NCBI RefSeq assembly: GCF_902499125.1
Contig: NZ_CABVPX010000030.1
Coordinates: 1 to 64,000, forward strand
Source: Burkholderia arboris
Lineage (GTDB): Bacteria > Pseudomonadota > Gammaproteobacteria > Burkholderiales > Burkholderiaceae
Length of the DNA: 64,000 nucleotides
Reading direction: 5' to 3'
Positions 52,059 through 61,554 of the stretch are shown one piece after another. Position numbers and translations under genes: made by a program. A model generated the notes under the pieces. The model had not been told where the DNA came from and made no database searches. It saw only the letters and a list, made by a program, of their open reading frames with translations. The number at the start of each line of letters is the position of its first letter. Position 1 is the stretch's first letter.

Positions 52059-53206
52059 TTCGTGGTTCCCAGGGATGTCACCCAGCGATAGGGGTTGTGT
52101 CGAATCGAGTTCTGATAGACGGACAAGGTCGCCTCGACGAATTTGTCGAACGAGAATTCGTGCTTGCCTTTCAGCCGCGCGCTGCGCCCCATGGCGCGAA
52201 CGCAGCCGGGTTCCCGCACGATCGCGCGCAGGATCGCCTCGATCGCTTTGGGTTCGCGCGGCGGGACGACCCACCCGTCCACGCCCGGCTCGACGTTCTC
52301 GGGCAGCCCGCCCACGCGCGTCACGATGGCCGGGCAGCCGAGCGACATCGCTTCGCGGCACGCGTACGACAGGCTCTCGTGGTACGACAGGACGAACGAC
52401 ACGTCGATGATCGAGAACGGTGTCCGTACGTCGTCGAGCCGTCCGGTGAAGGCGGTGCGCGACGCCATGCCGTGCCGCGCGATCTGCTCGCGTTGCTCGC
52501 CGGAGGGCTCCGCGCCGACCAGCAGTACGCGAAACCGCTCGCGCTCGGGTTCGGGCAGGCGGCCGAGCGCCGCGATCAGATCCATCCAGCCTTTTTCCGG
52601 CGCAGTGCCGGCGCTGCTGCCCAGCACGATCGCATCCGCACCGGACGACCCGAACAGCGCGATCTTGCGGCGGCGGAGCTCGTCGCCCGCCAGCCGTTCG
52701 GCAGCCGGCCGGCGCACGCCGTGCTTGACCACCGTCACGTTTCCATACGGCGAGCGCAGCGCGAGCATGCTCGCGACGTAGTCGCTGACCGCGATCGTGT
52801 GGTCGGTGGCCAGCCGGGCGCGCAACTGGTTGCCGAAGCTGTCGGCGCGATAGGTGTTGTGCTTGGTCAGCACGACCGCGGGCCGGTACCGGCACCCGAG
52901 CAGCGCCAGCATCACCTGCCGGTGATCGGCGGACCCGTTGACGTGGATGACGTCGAAGCGCTCGGCGACGATCCGCTGGCGCAGCCGGACGATTTCCTGG
53001 CAGAGCCGGTTCCAGCGCGGCTTGAATTCCATGTCGAAGATGGCCACGCCGGGACTGTCCTTCAACAGTCGCGACAGGCGGCTCCCCTCCGGCGACGCGA
53101 CGGTCACGCTGTGATGGCGGCTCATCGCGACGGCGAGATCGCGGACGTAGGTGTCCTGGCCGCCGCCGTAATCGCCGTGGAAGTTGGTGTACAGAATGTT
53201 CATCAC
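52049..53206 (-). CDS. Glycosyltransferase family 4 protein
   Basis: A 385-residue GT-B enzyme: N-terminal GDYGGGQDTYVRDLAVAMSR (residues ~10-29), VVLTKHNTYRADSFG near 110, the nucleotide-sugar site VLGSSAGTAPEKGWMDLIAA (near 195-214), and SYHESLSYACREAMSLGCPA near 290 (the ExxxxxxxE motif). It adds a sugar to a surface glycan or lipid, on the cytosolic side. First gene of the operon that includes the methyltransferase and deacetylase. The ATG at 53206 (or 53203) has a weak ribosome-binding site. Confidence 0.9.
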   Translation of the reverse strand: MMNILYTNFHGDYGGGQDTYVRDLAVAMSRHHSVTVASPEGSRLSRLLKDSPGVAIFDMEFKPRWNRLCQEIVRLRQRIVAERFDVIHVNGSADHRQVMLALLGCRYRPAVVLTKHNTYRADSFGNQLRARLATDHTIAVSDYVASMLALRSPYGNVTVVKHGVRRPAAERLAGDELRRRKIALFGSSGADAIVLGSSAGTAPEKGWMDLIAALGRLPEPERERFRVLLVGAEPSGEQREQIARHGMASRTAFTGRLDDVRTPFSIIDVSFVLSYHESLSYACREAMSLGCPAIVTRVGGLPENVEPGVDGWVVPPREPKAIEAILRAIVREPGCVRAMGRSARLKGKHEFSFDKFVEATLSVYQNSIRHNPYRWVTSLGTTKWQ

Positions 53207-53554
53207 GATGCCGTTTTTTCTCGATCGCTCACTTCAAAGGAATCCTGATGAAAAGAACGACTCAGCCTGATGGGAGCAATGACTCGAACACGGTGCTGCA
53301 TTTCCGGCTCTGGATCGCGCATTGACGTCAAGGGATGGCGTCAAGGCGAAACATTTCCAAATATTACATATCGTTTACGTGCCGTAGTGTCGAGGTCTGC
53401 GCATCTTTGTGAAAATGTGTCGCGATCGCTTGATCGTGTCGCCACCGGCGTGACGATCTCCGGTGAACCTGACTGGAAGATGTGCCCCCGGGATTTGATC
53501 TCGACGGGCGCTTTCCATATAATGCGACGAATTAGTCCGGTTATCTCTGCAAGC

Positions 53555-54151
53555 ATGGCTCGCACACGCAACGAAAACCTTCATCGGCAGCGCCGGGAGC
53601 AGGTCCTTGCCGCGGCCGCCCGAGTCTTCAAGGCCAAGGGGTTCCACGGCGCGCGCACCGAAGATATTTGCGCGGCGGCCGACATGAGCGCGGGCGCGGT
53701 GTTCCGCTACTTCGCCGACAAGCGCGAGATGATCGACGCGATCATCGTGGCCGAGGTGGAGCGCTATACGCAGGATGTCGAGCGTTTTCTGAACCGGGAA
53801 GGGTTGACGCGGCTCGCTCGCATCACGGCCGACGAACTGGCCGGGATGACGGGGCAGACCGATGGCGGCCTCGGTGTCGACAGCTGGCTCGAACTTGCGC
53901 GCGACGCCGACCGCCGTCCCGATTTCGTCGCACTCGACCGGAAGTTGCGCGGGGAGTTCGCGCGCGTGCTGGCGAGCGGCCAGGCCGATGGCTGGGTCAG
54001 GCCATCGTTGGATCCGGCCGGGGCCGCGAACATCGTCTTCTCGCTGTTCAACGGCCTGTGGCTCGACCAGAGCCTCGGGACCGCGAGCGACATCGAGCAC
54101 ATGGCCGCCGCGCTCGGCGACTTCTTCCGGACCTACGTCCTGGTTTCCTGA
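53555..54151 (+). CDS. TetR-family transcriptional regulator
   Basis: A 198-residue regulator with the N-terminal TetR helix-turn-helix: RRREQVLAAAARVFKAKGFH, GARTEDICAAADMSAGAVFR, YFADKREMIDAII (residues ~12-66). The helical C-terminal ligand domain ends FNGLWLDQSLGTASD. The ATG at 53555 is the first that begins a normal TetR arm (MARTRNENLHRQ); the frame stays open upstream. It is followed by its own terminator at 54222. The target may be the divergent surface-sugar operon or the downstream lipoprotein; no ligand can be predicted. Confidence 0.92.
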   Translation: MARTRNENLHRQRREQVLAAAARVFKAKGFHGARTEDICAAADMSAGAVFRYFADKREMIDAIIVAEVERYTQDVERFLNREGLTRLARITADELAGMTGQTDGGLGVDSWLELARDADRRPDFVALDRKLRGEFARVLASGQADGWVRPSLDPAGAANIVFSLFNGLWLDQSLGTASDIEHMAAALGDFFRTYVLVS

Positions 54152-54221
54152 CACCCCACGCTGCCCTTCATGAGGAACATCGCATCATGCAGACAATGAC
54201 GCCCGACGTCGTTCACGCATC

Positions 54222-54248
54222 GGCCCGCCCGCCCGGGTCGTTTTTTTT
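54222..54248 (+). terminator. Terminator of the TetR gene
   Basis: GGCCCG and CGGGTC form a 6-bp stem (one G-U) with a 6-nt loop, followed by G and eight T residues (54241-54248). It lies inside the frame that would be used by the longest version of the next gene. Confidence 0.7.
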
Positions 54249-54253
54249 GCTCA

Positions 54254-54282
54254 TTAACGAGACGAAGTACTCCGTTTATTAT
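54254..54282 (+). promoter_or_regulatory. Predicted sigma-70 promoter of the lipoprotein gene
   Basis: TTAACG (54254-54259), a 17-bp spacer, and TATTAT (54277-54282) lie just after the T-run of the previous terminator and about 20 bp ahead of the TTG start at 54304. Confidence 0.45.
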
Positions 54283-54303
54283 TGGATACATGCGCTTGCA
54301 GGC

Positions 54304-54930
54304 TTGCTCAAACGGTGCAGCCGGTTGTTGCCGATCGTGTGCGTCCTCCTGCTCGGTGCCTGCGCGACGCCGCCGGAGGTGGTGAAGTCCGGCGAGGCGG
54401 TGTCCTATCGCGGGCTCGTGAAAAGCGGCGAGCATGGCATGGCGGTGCCGCCGCGGCCGGCCGATCTGGGCCGCTATGAGCGGGTCGTCGTCGAGTCGGT
54501 GCAGGCCACGCCGTCCGTATCGGCCGACGTGTCACCCGACGAGGTTCAGGCGGTGCGGGATGTGCTGCAGCACAGCCTGGAAGCGGAACTGCACAAGCGC
54601 TTCGCCGCGCCGGCGAGCGGCGATGCCGGCCCCTCGCTCACCGTTCGCGTTCGCATCACGCGCGTGGCCGACGCGTCGCCGCTGCTCAATATCGTGACGA
54701 CGTCGTTGATCTTGTGGCCGGTCAGCACGGGCGGCCTGTCGATCGAGGTCGAAGCGCTCGATGGCCGCACGCGCCGGCAGGAAGCGTTGCTGCTGCTGGC
54801 CGACGATGGCGGCGCACGGGATTTGATGGGGAGCTTCCAGCGCACCGGTCATGCGCGCGCGCTCGCGCAACGGTTTGCCGCCGAGGCGGCGGACTTTCTC
54901 GCACAGTTCGGCCGGGCCCCCGCGCCCTGA
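54304..54930 (+). CDS. Outer-membrane-type lipoprotein (DUF3313-like)
   Basis: From a TTG at 54304 the 208-residue protein begins with a perfect lipoprotein signal, MLKRCSRLLPIVCVLLLGAC, with the lipobox LLGAC. An ATG at 54187 is in frame but lies before a strong terminator and would put the signal 40 residues inside. The mature protein (ERVVVESVQATPSVSADVSP, then LTVRVRITRVADASPLLNIV, then GGLSIEVEALDGRTRRQEAL) is beta-rich and resembles DUF3313 lipoproteins. Function unknown; probably an envelope protein anchored by the lipid. It is transcribed separately from the TetR gene. Confidence 0.75.
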   Translation: MLKRCSRLLPIVCVLLLGACATPPEVVKSGEAVSYRGLVKSGEHGMAVPPRPADLGRYERVVVESVQATPSVSADVSPDEVQAVRDVLQHSLEAELHKRFAAPASGDAGPSLTVRVRITRVADASPLLNIVTTSLILWPVSTGGLSIEVEALDGRTRRQEALLLLADDGGARDLMGSFQRTGHARALAQRFAAEAADFLAQFGRAPAP

Positions 54931-55075
54931 CGCATCCACGGGCCTGCCGCGCCGTTCCCTGCCTGATCCGCCTGCATTCCCCGGCATCCGGCCCCACAGG
55001 AAGCGGGCCGGATCGCGACAAACCCGCCTTTTACGACGACATCCGGACGCAAATCAACCGGCGCCGCTTTCAGAT

Positions 55076-55106
55076 TTGAAAGCCGGTGCGCCATTTGCGT
55101 TAGAAT
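55076..55106 (+). promoter_or_regulatory. Possible sigma-70 promoter of the symporter gene
   Basis: TTGAAA (55076-55081), a long 19-bp spacer, then TAGAAT (55101-55106). A transcript from here would have a ~140-nt leader before the symporter start at 55250. The rest of the 54931-55249 gap shows no gene. Confidence 0.35.
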
Positions 55107-55249
55107 GCCCCCCCTTGTCCGCCCAGGCGACCGCCAGAGACCGCCAAAGCGGACGCGTCGCCCGCGCGGCGACACAGGTTCCGATTCGCAGCCGGACGCG
55201 AATGATTTGCCAGCCGTTAGCAACATACGTTTTGTAATTTGGATTACTA

Positions 55250-56548
55250 ATGAAGAAGAAGCACAACATTACCAAGTACATCGTTGTCGCGATGATTCTT
55301 GGTATCGCCGTGGGTTACGCATGCCATAGCGCGTTTCCCGACCCGAAAATGGCGAAGGAAGTCGCCGGCTACGTGTCGTTGCTGTCCGACGTGTTCCTGC
55401 GACTGATCAAGATGATCATTGCGCCGCTGGTATTCGCGACGCTGACCGTCGGCATTGCGCAGATGGGCGACGGCAGCGCGGTGGGCCGCGTGGGCGTCAA
55501 GGCGTTCGGCTGGTTCTTCATCGCATCGTTCACGTCGCTGCTGCTCGGTCTGCTGACCGCGACGATCCTGCAGCCGGGCAGCCACCTGAGCCTGCCGCTG
55601 CCGCCTTCCGATGCGGCGCTCAACCTGAAGACGGGCGCCTTCACGCTGAAGGATTTCGTGGTCCACCTGGTGCCGAAGTCGATCGCCGAGGCGATGGCGA
55701 ACAATGAAATCCTGCAGATCGTCGTGTTTTCGATCTTTTTCGGCACCGCGCTGTCCGCGCTGGGCGATGCGGGCAAGCGCCTGACCGGCGTGATCGAGGA
55801 TCTCGCGCAGGTGATGCTGAAGGTGACGGGCGCGGTGATGTGGTTTGCGCCGATCGCGGTCTTCGCGGCGCTTGCGTCGACGATCACGACCGAAGGGCTC
55901 GGCATCCTGCTGACGTTCGCGAAGTTCATGGCGAGCTTCTATCTGGCGCTCGCGCTGCTGTGGGGCGTACTGACGCTCGCCGGCGTGACGTTCCTCGGCA
56001 AGCGTGCGTTCACGCTGATCCGGCTGATCCGCGAGCCGTTCCTGCTGTCGTTCGCGACGGCGAGCTCCGAGGCCGCGTATCCGAAGCTGCTGGACGCGCT
56101 CGACCGCTTCGGCGTGAACCGCAAGATCTCGAGCTTCGTGCTGCCGATCGGTTACTCGTTCAACCTCGACGGTTCGATGATGTATTGCACGTTCGCGGTG
56201 CTGTTCATCGCGCAGGTGTACGGCATCCATCTGCCGCTCGGCACGCAGATCACGATGCTGCTGATGCTGATGGTGACGTCGAAGGGGATGGCCGGCGTGC
56301 CGCGCGCGTCGCTGGTCGTGATCGCCGCGACGCTGAACCAGTTCAACATGCCCGAGGCCGGGTTGCTGCTGATCATGGGCGTCGACATGTTCCTCGACAT
56401 GGGGCGCTCGGCCACCAACGCGGTCGGCAACTCGATCGCGGCGGCCGTGGTCGCGAAGTGGGAAGGGCAGCTCGGTGATCCGCGCGACGACAACGAGTCG
56501 GACGGCGGCACGGTTGCCGACGTGAAGGTACGGGAGACATCGGCATGA
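55250..56548 (+). CDS. Dicarboxylate/amino acid:cation symporter (DAACS family)
   Basis: A 432-residue membrane protein with the family architecture: helices from residue 7, the SSEAAYPKLLDALDRFG hairpin (serine-rich HP1), NLDGSMMY near helix 7, GVPRASLVV in HP2 and VDMFLDMGRSATNAVGN in helix 8, which hold the substrate and cation sites. It imports C4-dicarboxylates, glutamate or aspartate with H+ or Na+. The signature Arg/Asp residues in helix 8 (FLDMGRSATN) resemble DctA/GltP rather than neutral amino acid carriers. Monocistronic, with its own strong terminator. Confidence 0.94.
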   Translation: MKKKHNITKYIVVAMILGIAVGYACHSAFPDPKMAKEVAGYVSLLSDVFLRLIKMIIAPLVFATLTVGIAQMGDGSAVGRVGVKAFGWFFIASFTSLLLGLLTATILQPGSHLSLPLPPSDAALNLKTGAFTLKDFVVHLVPKSIAEAMANNEILQIVVFSIFFGTALSALGDAGKRLTGVIEDLAQVMLKVTGAVMWFAPIAVFAALASTITTEGLGILLTFAKFMASFYLALALLWGVLTLAGVTFLGKRAFTLIRLIREPFLLSFATASSEAAYPKLLDALDRFGVNRKISSFVLPIGYSFNLDGSMMYCTFAVLFIAQVYGIHLPLGTQITMLLMLMVTSKGMAGVPRASLVVIAATLNQFNMPEAGLLLIMGVDMFLDMGRSATNAVGNSIAAAVVAKWEGQLGDPRDDNESDGGTVADVKVRETSA

Positions 56549-56594
56549 TGCGCGGCAACGCGGCGACGCGTTGCCTGCCCCGGCGTCCATGACG

Positions 56595-56640
56595 ATCGCC
56601 GGCCTGGATTCGATACGGATTCAGGCCGGCGATTTGTTTT
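56595..56640 (+). terminator. Strong terminator of the symporter gene
   Basis: ATCGCCGGCCTG (56595-56606) pairs perfectly with CAGGCCGGCGAT (56622-56633), a 12-bp G+C stem with a 15-nt loop, followed by TTGTTTT. Confidence 0.95.
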
Positions 56641-57012
56641 GTGCAATGACTTTGCGCCGTATGCGGCGGCCTGTTCCGATTTTCCGGTAAAAGCGTCCGC
56701 CGTTTCAATCTGTCGTCGCTGGACAAGCGGCGATATTCCCGCAGGCGAACGCCTGACTCTCTCCATTCCCGTTCAGGCGCGCAAGTGAACATTCACTGTT
56801 GCGCAGTCGCGCTTGCCGCAAGCGTGCGGTCCGCAATTTTTTTCGATTTATATAACGCTATTCTCGCCCTGCTCATTATCGAAGGCATGCCGTACGTAAT
56901 ACCGACTGCGCCAGATGATTCAGGGGAAGAAGTTCCGCATCGCGGATTTCAAGCCATCTGGCCGGCCCGATCCCTCATGTGAATGTTTGCCTCATTCAGG
57001 AGCGCATCCGTC
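56641..57012. other. Intergenic stretch, leader of the beta-propeller gene
   Basis: No gene. The A+T-rich patch near 56834-56860 (AATTTTTTTCGATTTATATA) is the most promoter-like part; I do not assign boxes. Confidence 0.4.
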
Positions 57013-58947
57013 ATGGTCGCCAGTAAACGAATCCAGGCTGCGCTTCTTGCCGCAGCGATCGCCGCAATTGCGCCGGCGACTCATGCAGGCAATACCACCG
57101 ACTGGCTGGCGAATACGTACGGCACGCTCGCGGCGCACGTCGGCAACGTCGCGCGCGCGATGTGGGTCGCGCCCGAAGGCGTGATCTACACGGCGTCGAT
57201 GTGGGACGAGGATGAAGGCGGCGTCGCGATCTACCAGAACGGCAAGAGCATCGGCTCGATCGGCACGCATTCGGAATTCCAGGGCAGCGCGATCACCGGC
57301 AACGCGACGTCGCTGTTCGTCGCGCTGCAGCCTGGCAAGACGTACGGCAGCGGTGCGGTGGGACGCTACAACCGCGCGACGAAGTATCGCGACCGCGTGA
57401 TCCAGATCAGCGCGGCGACGAACCAGCCGCGCATCGATGTCGTCACCGGGCTCGCGACGGCCGGCTCGCTGCTCTATGCCAGCGATTTCTACGGCAATCG
57501 CGTGCGCGTGTTCACCACCGACGGCGTGTGGCAGCGCGACATCGACGTGCCGGCGCCGGGCGCACTCGCGGTGGATGGCGCGGGCAACGTGTGGGTCGCG
57601 CAGAAGGCGGCGGGCTCGATCGTCGGCTTCAGCCCGGCCGGTGCGTTGCTGAACACGATCCGGATGCCGGCCGGCTCGCAGCCGTCGGCGCTGTATGTCG
57701 ATGCGGCGGCCGCCCAGCTGCTGGTGGGCGACGAAGGCCCCGACCAGAACATCAAGCGTTATTCGATAGCGGGCCGCCCCGCGCTGGCCGGCACGTTCGG
57801 TGTGCGCGGCGGCTATCTCGACACGACGACGGGCATCAAGGGGCAGGTCGGCGCGCAGCGCTTCACGCGCATCGTCGGGATCGGCAAGGACACCGGCGGC
57901 AACCTCTACGTGCTCAACAACCCGTGGGGCGGCAGCTGGGATCTCGGCCGCAACGGCGCGACCGACATTCATGCGTACAGCAGCACGGGGAGCCTGCGCT
58001 ACACGCTGCAGTCGCTGAACTTCGAAGGCATCGCCGCGCCGGACCCCGTCACGGACGGCGCGCTGTTCTACGGCGGCACGCACGTGTACAGTGGTACCGC
58101 GGGCGGCAAGTTCGTCGCGAACACCGTCGACCCGTTCGCCTACCCGTCGGACCCGCGCATCAACATGAGCGATACGCAGCGCGACGAACACTTCGGGCTG
58201 CTCACGTCAGTGGGCGCGAACCGGATCCTCGTCGCGGCCGGCCAGAATCCGCCGGTCTTCTACTTCTACCATTTCAACGCGGCGAACGGCTATATCGCGA
58301 TTCCGGACGGATCGATTCCGGGCCCCGCGTTCAACACGACGCAACGCGTGACGAGCGGCTTCAGCCTCGACAGCAAGGGGGGCGTGTGGACCGGCCTCGA
58401 CAAGACCGGTGCGATCACGCATTACCCGCTGAGCGGCTTCGACGCGAACGGCAAGCCGTCGTGGGGGCCGGGCGTCGCGACCCGCATTCCGGCCAGCATC
58501 GTGCCGCTGACGCGCATCGTCTATCTCGCGGACAGCGACACGATGGTGCTCGCGCAAGGGGCGGCCGGCAGCAACGACTGGACGTCGATCGGCACGCGCA
58601 TCGAGGTGTATCACGGCTGGAGCGCCGGCAACACAACGAAGCCCGATCCGGTGATCACGCTGCCGCACAGCGGCGCGAAATCGATCGACGCGGTGGGCAA
58701 TCATCTGTTCGTCGGCTACTGGTTCAGCAGCAGCGGGCCGCTGTGGCCGAACGTCGACGCGTTCAACCTCACCACCGGCAATCTCGACGCCACGCTGGTC
58801 AATGCAAGCCCCGCGACCGTCGATACCAGCAGCGCAATCGACGCGATGTACAGCATCCGCGCGTACCGCCGGTCGAATGGCGAGTACGTGGTGATGAAGA
58901 ACAACGTGAAAGGGGACAGCATCACCGTGTACCGGTGGACGCCCTGA
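57013..58947 (+). CDS. Secreted NHL/SMP-30-like beta-propeller protein
   Basis: A 644-residue exported protein: the ATG at 57013 begins a clear signal peptide (MVASKRIQAALLAAAIAAIA, cleavage after THA), better than the ATG 30 bases upstream. The mature chain has repeated propeller-type strands such as YASDFYGNRVRVFTTDGVWQ, GALAVDGAGNVWVAQKAAGS, ARFTRIVGIGKDTGGNLYVL-like segments and SGFSLDSKGGVWTGLDK. These recall NHL or gluconolactonase-like propellers with six or seven blades. No catalytic residues are certain. Extracellular or periplasmic; monocistronic. Function unknown. Confidence 0.75.
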   Translation: MVASKRIQAALLAAAIAAIAPATHAGNTTDWLANTYGTLAAHVGNVARAMWVAPEGVIYTASMWDEDEGGVAIYQNGKSIGSIGTHSEFQGSAITGNATSLFVALQPGKTYGSGAVGRYNRATKYRDRVIQISAATNQPRIDVVTGLATAGSLLYASDFYGNRVRVFTTDGVWQRDIDVPAPGALAVDGAGNVWVAQKAAGSIVGFSPAGALLNTIRMPAGSQPSALYVDAAAAQLLVGDEGPDQNIKRYSIAGRPALAGTFGVRGGYLDTTTGIKGQVGAQRFTRIVGIGKDTGGNLYVLNNPWGGSWDLGRNGATDIHAYSSTGSLRYTLQSLNFEGIAAPDPVTDGALFYGGTHVYSGTAGGKFVANTVDPFAYPSDPRINMSDTQRDEHFGLLTSVGANRILVAAGQNPPVFYFYHFNAANGYIAIPDGSIPGPAFNTTQRVTSGFSLDSKGGVWTGLDKTGAITHYPLSGFDANGKPSWGPGVATRIPASIVPLTRIVYLADSDTMVLAQGAAGSNDWTSIGTRIEVYHGWSAGNTTKPDPVITLPHSGAKSIDAVGNHLFVGYWFSSSGPLWPNVDAFNLTTGNLDATLVNASPATVDTSSAIDAMYSIRAYRRSNGEYVVMKNNVKGDSITVYRWTP

Positions 58948-59227
58948 GCCGCTGAACGCGCGGCCGCTTCGGCTGGCGGCCGTACTCGCGAAGTCATGAC
59001 GGCAATCGGGGCGTTCTCGCGGGATTGCTGCACAACACGAATGCAATGAACGGCGCGCACAATGCGCGCCGTGCCGCGTTGCGCGGCCTCTCCCCAACCT
59101 CCCGACGCGGAAATGCCGTTCCGTGCACAATGACAGCGGCACACGCAGACGCTGCGTGTGCAGGTGTGCACGATGAACGGGCGCGGCCACCCCGTGCCGC
59201 GCTTTCCATGCTCGAAGTGACGAAACG

Positions 59228-60058
59228 ATGAAGATGAAAACGACACCGAACCGCCTGTTGCTGATTGCCGCGCTCGCAGGCGCATTGATCGGTCCTGTCC
59301 ACGCGCAGACGGCGGCGACCGTCGCGACGGTCAACGGCACGCCGATCACGCAGGCCGACGTCGATACGCTGCTGCGCGCGTCGGGGCAGCCCGACTCGCC
59401 GCAGGTTCGCCAGGCGATCAAGAACCAGCTGATCACGCGCTTGCTGGTGCAGCAGGCGGCCGAGAAGGCGAACTACGGCGACAAGCCCGAGGTCAAGGCG
59501 GCGGTACAGCAGGCGAAGGTGACGGCCGAGGTGCAGCTGTACCTGCGCGACAACGTGAAGCCCGAGCCGGTGACCGACGAGCAGGTGAAGGCGCGCTACG
59601 ACGCACTCGTCGCGACGCTCGGCAAGAGCGAATACAAGCCGCGCGTGATCGTCGTCAAGGATCCGGTGACGGCTGCGACCGTGCTGAGCGAGCTGAAAGC
59701 GGGCAAGTCGTTCGACGGGCTGGCGCGGCAGTACAGCATGGCGCCGAGCCGCGACAGCGGCGGCGAACTGCCGTGGGTGAGCTTCAATACGCCCGCTGCG
59801 GAAGGCAAGACGGGCGGGTTGCCGCTGCCGGTCGCGCAGGCGCTCGAGAAGCTGACCGCCGGCGCGGTGACGAAGGATTCGATTCCGGTCGACGGCGTGC
59901 GGGCGATCGTGAAGCTGGATGCGAAGCGGCCGACGCAGGTGCCGGGTTTCGAGGCCGCGAAGCCGGGGCTTCAGCAGCAGCTGCAGGCGATCGCGGTCGA
60001 GAAGGCGAGCGCGCAGATGATCGGCAATCTGCTGAAGGACGCGAAGATCACGCAGTAA
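59228..60058 (+). CDS. Periplasmic peptidylprolyl isomerase, SurA/PpiC type
   Basis: A 276-residue exported protein: signal peptide (residues 1-26, ending VHA), SurA-like helical N-domain (VNGTPITQADVDTLLRASGQ onward), and a parvulin domain at ~135-232 (KPRVIVVKDPVTAATVLSEL, SFDGLARQYSMAPSRDSGGE, LPWVSF, GLPLPVAQALEKLTAGAVTK, VRAIVKLDAKRP). A C-terminal helix closes the protein. Such proteins help fold outer-membrane and secreted proteins. The gene starts 280 bp after the propeller gene. A shortened relative lacking ~110 central residues is encoded at 4295-4819. Confidence 0.9.
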   Translation: MKMKTTPNRLLLIAALAGALIGPVHAQTAATVATVNGTPITQADVDTLLRASGQPDSPQVRQAIKNQLITRLLVQQAAEKANYGDKPEVKAAVQQAKVTAEVQLYLRDNVKPEPVTDEQVKARYDALVATLGKSEYKPRVIVVKDPVTAATVLSELKAGKSFDGLARQYSMAPSRDSGGELPWVSFNTPAAEGKTGGLPLPVAQALEKLTAGAVTKDSIPVDGVRAIVKLDAKRPTQVPGFEAAKPGLQQQLQAIAVEKASAQMIGNLLKDAKITQ

Positions 60059-60089
60059 TCGTCATGCGGCGGCATTGCAATGGCGCGCG

Positions 60090-60527
60090 TCACGCGCGCC
60101 AGATCATGCTCGCGCTCGTGCCGGTTTCCGACGCGAGCCGGAAGCCCAGCCGTTCGTAGAGCCGGCGCGCCGGGTTGCCGTGCAGCACGCTGAGCGATAC
60201 CGGCACGTGCTCGCGCGCGGCGTCGGCCAGCAACGCGTTCAGCACGGCCTCGCCGATGCCGCGGCCCTGGTGCGCGGGGAGGATCTGGATCTGATGGACG
60301 TGCCATTCGCCGGCGGCACGCGTCACCTTCAGCAGGCCGATGGCGGCAGCGCCTTCGCAGACGATCATCGCATCGTCGAAGTGCGCGCGGATGCGCTGGT
60401 CGTGCGCTGCGTCGTCGGTCGGCGCGCCGACGCGCTGCAGGTGCTCGGTCATCGTCAGTCGACGGAGCGTCAGCAGGAAGGGGAGGTCGGTGTCGGAGGC
60501 GGTGCGCAGGCTGATTGCGTATGTCAT
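60090..60527 (-). CDS. GNAT-family N-acetyltransferase
   Basis: The 145-residue GNAT fold includes the acetyl-CoA site QGRGIG at residues 87-92 (HQIQILPAHQGRGIGEAVLN), a central strand AAIGLLKVTRAAGEWHVHQI, and the C-terminal ARRLYERLGFRLASET signature. Acetyl is moved to an amine of an unknown small molecule or protein. It is convergent with the isomerase gene, 31 bp between stops. Complete length. Confidence 0.93.
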   Translation of the reverse strand: MTYAISLRTASDTDLPFLLTLRRLTMTEHLQRVGAPTDDAAHDQRIRAHFDDAMIVCEGAAAIGLLKVTRAAGEWHVHQIQILPAHQGRGIGEAVLNALLADAAREHVPVSLSVLHGNPARRLYERLGFRLASETGTSASMIWRA

Positions 60528-60675
60528 GGTGCGGACTCGTGCATTCGGGATGGGGAGCGGTAAGTGGCTCCCCGCCGCGCATGATTCCCGATTGCGGGAA
60601 GCCGGTCAAAGGCAGGGCAACGGAATGTGCGGGACATACCCGATCGTCCTGCCCGATGGGCGTGCCGGATGTCGA

Positions 60676-61554
60676 TCATGCGTCGCCAAGATTGGCAGTC
60701 AGGTTGTCGATCACGACGCGTTTCAGGCTGGCGAGTGCGGAGGGCGCATTGCCGCTCGCGCCGTGGAGGCACACGTCGACGGGCGGCAACGGCGGGAGGC
60801 CGTCGCGCTCGCCAAGCCGTCGCAGCGCCGACGGCACACCGACCATCGTTCTCGGCGTAATGCCCAGTCCGCCCGCGACGCCGGCCCACAGGCTTTGCAG
60901 GCTGCCGGTCGTGTAAGCGAGCCGCCACGGGATGCCGGCCTTGTCGAGCGCTTCGGTCCCGGCCTTGCGGAACAGGCACGGCGGCTTGTACAACGCGAGA
61001 TCGAGCGAGGCGCCGGCGCGCGGGCGCACGTCGACACCGGACGGCCCGATCCACACCATCGGCAGCGTGACCAGGCGTTCGGCGTCGGCGCGATGGCCCC
61101 GGCCCATTGCGAGAACGAGGTCGAGTTCGCCGCCGTCGAGCCGCTCCAGCAGTGCGCCGTTGCCGTCGACGACGATGTCGACCCGCACGCCTGGGTGGGT
61201 GCGCTTGAACTGGCCGAGCGCGACCGGCAGCCACGATTCGGCGAAGTCGCCGGGCAACCCGAATCGCACGGCGCCTTCGATTGCCGAGCCACGGATGGCA
61301 CTCACCGCTTCGTCGTTCAGTTCGAGGATACGGCGGGCATAGGACAGCATCAGTTCGCCGGCGTCGGTCGGCACGAGGCCGCGCCCCTGCCGGCGAAACA
61401 GCGGCTGGCCGATCTGTGTTTCGAGCTTGCGCATCTGCTGACTGACCGCCGACTGCGAACGGCCGATCCGGTCGGCGGCGCGGTTGAGGCTGCCGAGCCG
61501 GTCCGCGGCGATCAGCGTGCGCAGCGCATCCATGTCGAGATTCGGGAGCGTCAT
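60676..61554 (-). CDS. LysR-family transcriptional regulator
   Basis: A 292-residue regulator: helix-turn-helix DALRTLIAADRLGSLNRAAD, RIGRSQSAVSQQMRKLETQI (residues ~8-47), then the effector domain (GAVRFGLPGDFAESWLPVAL onward). The ATG at 61554 starts MTLPNLDMDALRTLI, a standard LysR beginning; longer starts add no conserved sequence. It is divergent from the lipocalin-like gene at 61716 with a 160-bp gap, so control of that gene is likely. Confidence 0.93.
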   Translation of the reverse strand: MTLPNLDMDALRTLIAADRLGSLNRAADRIGRSQSAVSQQMRKLETQIGQPLFRRQGRGLVPTDAGELMLSYARRILELNDEAVSAIRGSAIEGAVRFGLPGDFAESWLPVALGQFKRTHPGVRVDIVVDGNGALLERLDGGELDLVLAMGRGHRADAERLVTLPMVWIGPSGVDVRPRAGASLDLALYKPPCLFRKAGTEALDKAGIPWRLAYTTGSLQSLWAGVAGGLGITPRTMVGVPSALRRLGERDGLPPLPPVDVCLHGASGNAPSALASLKRVVIDNLTANLGDA

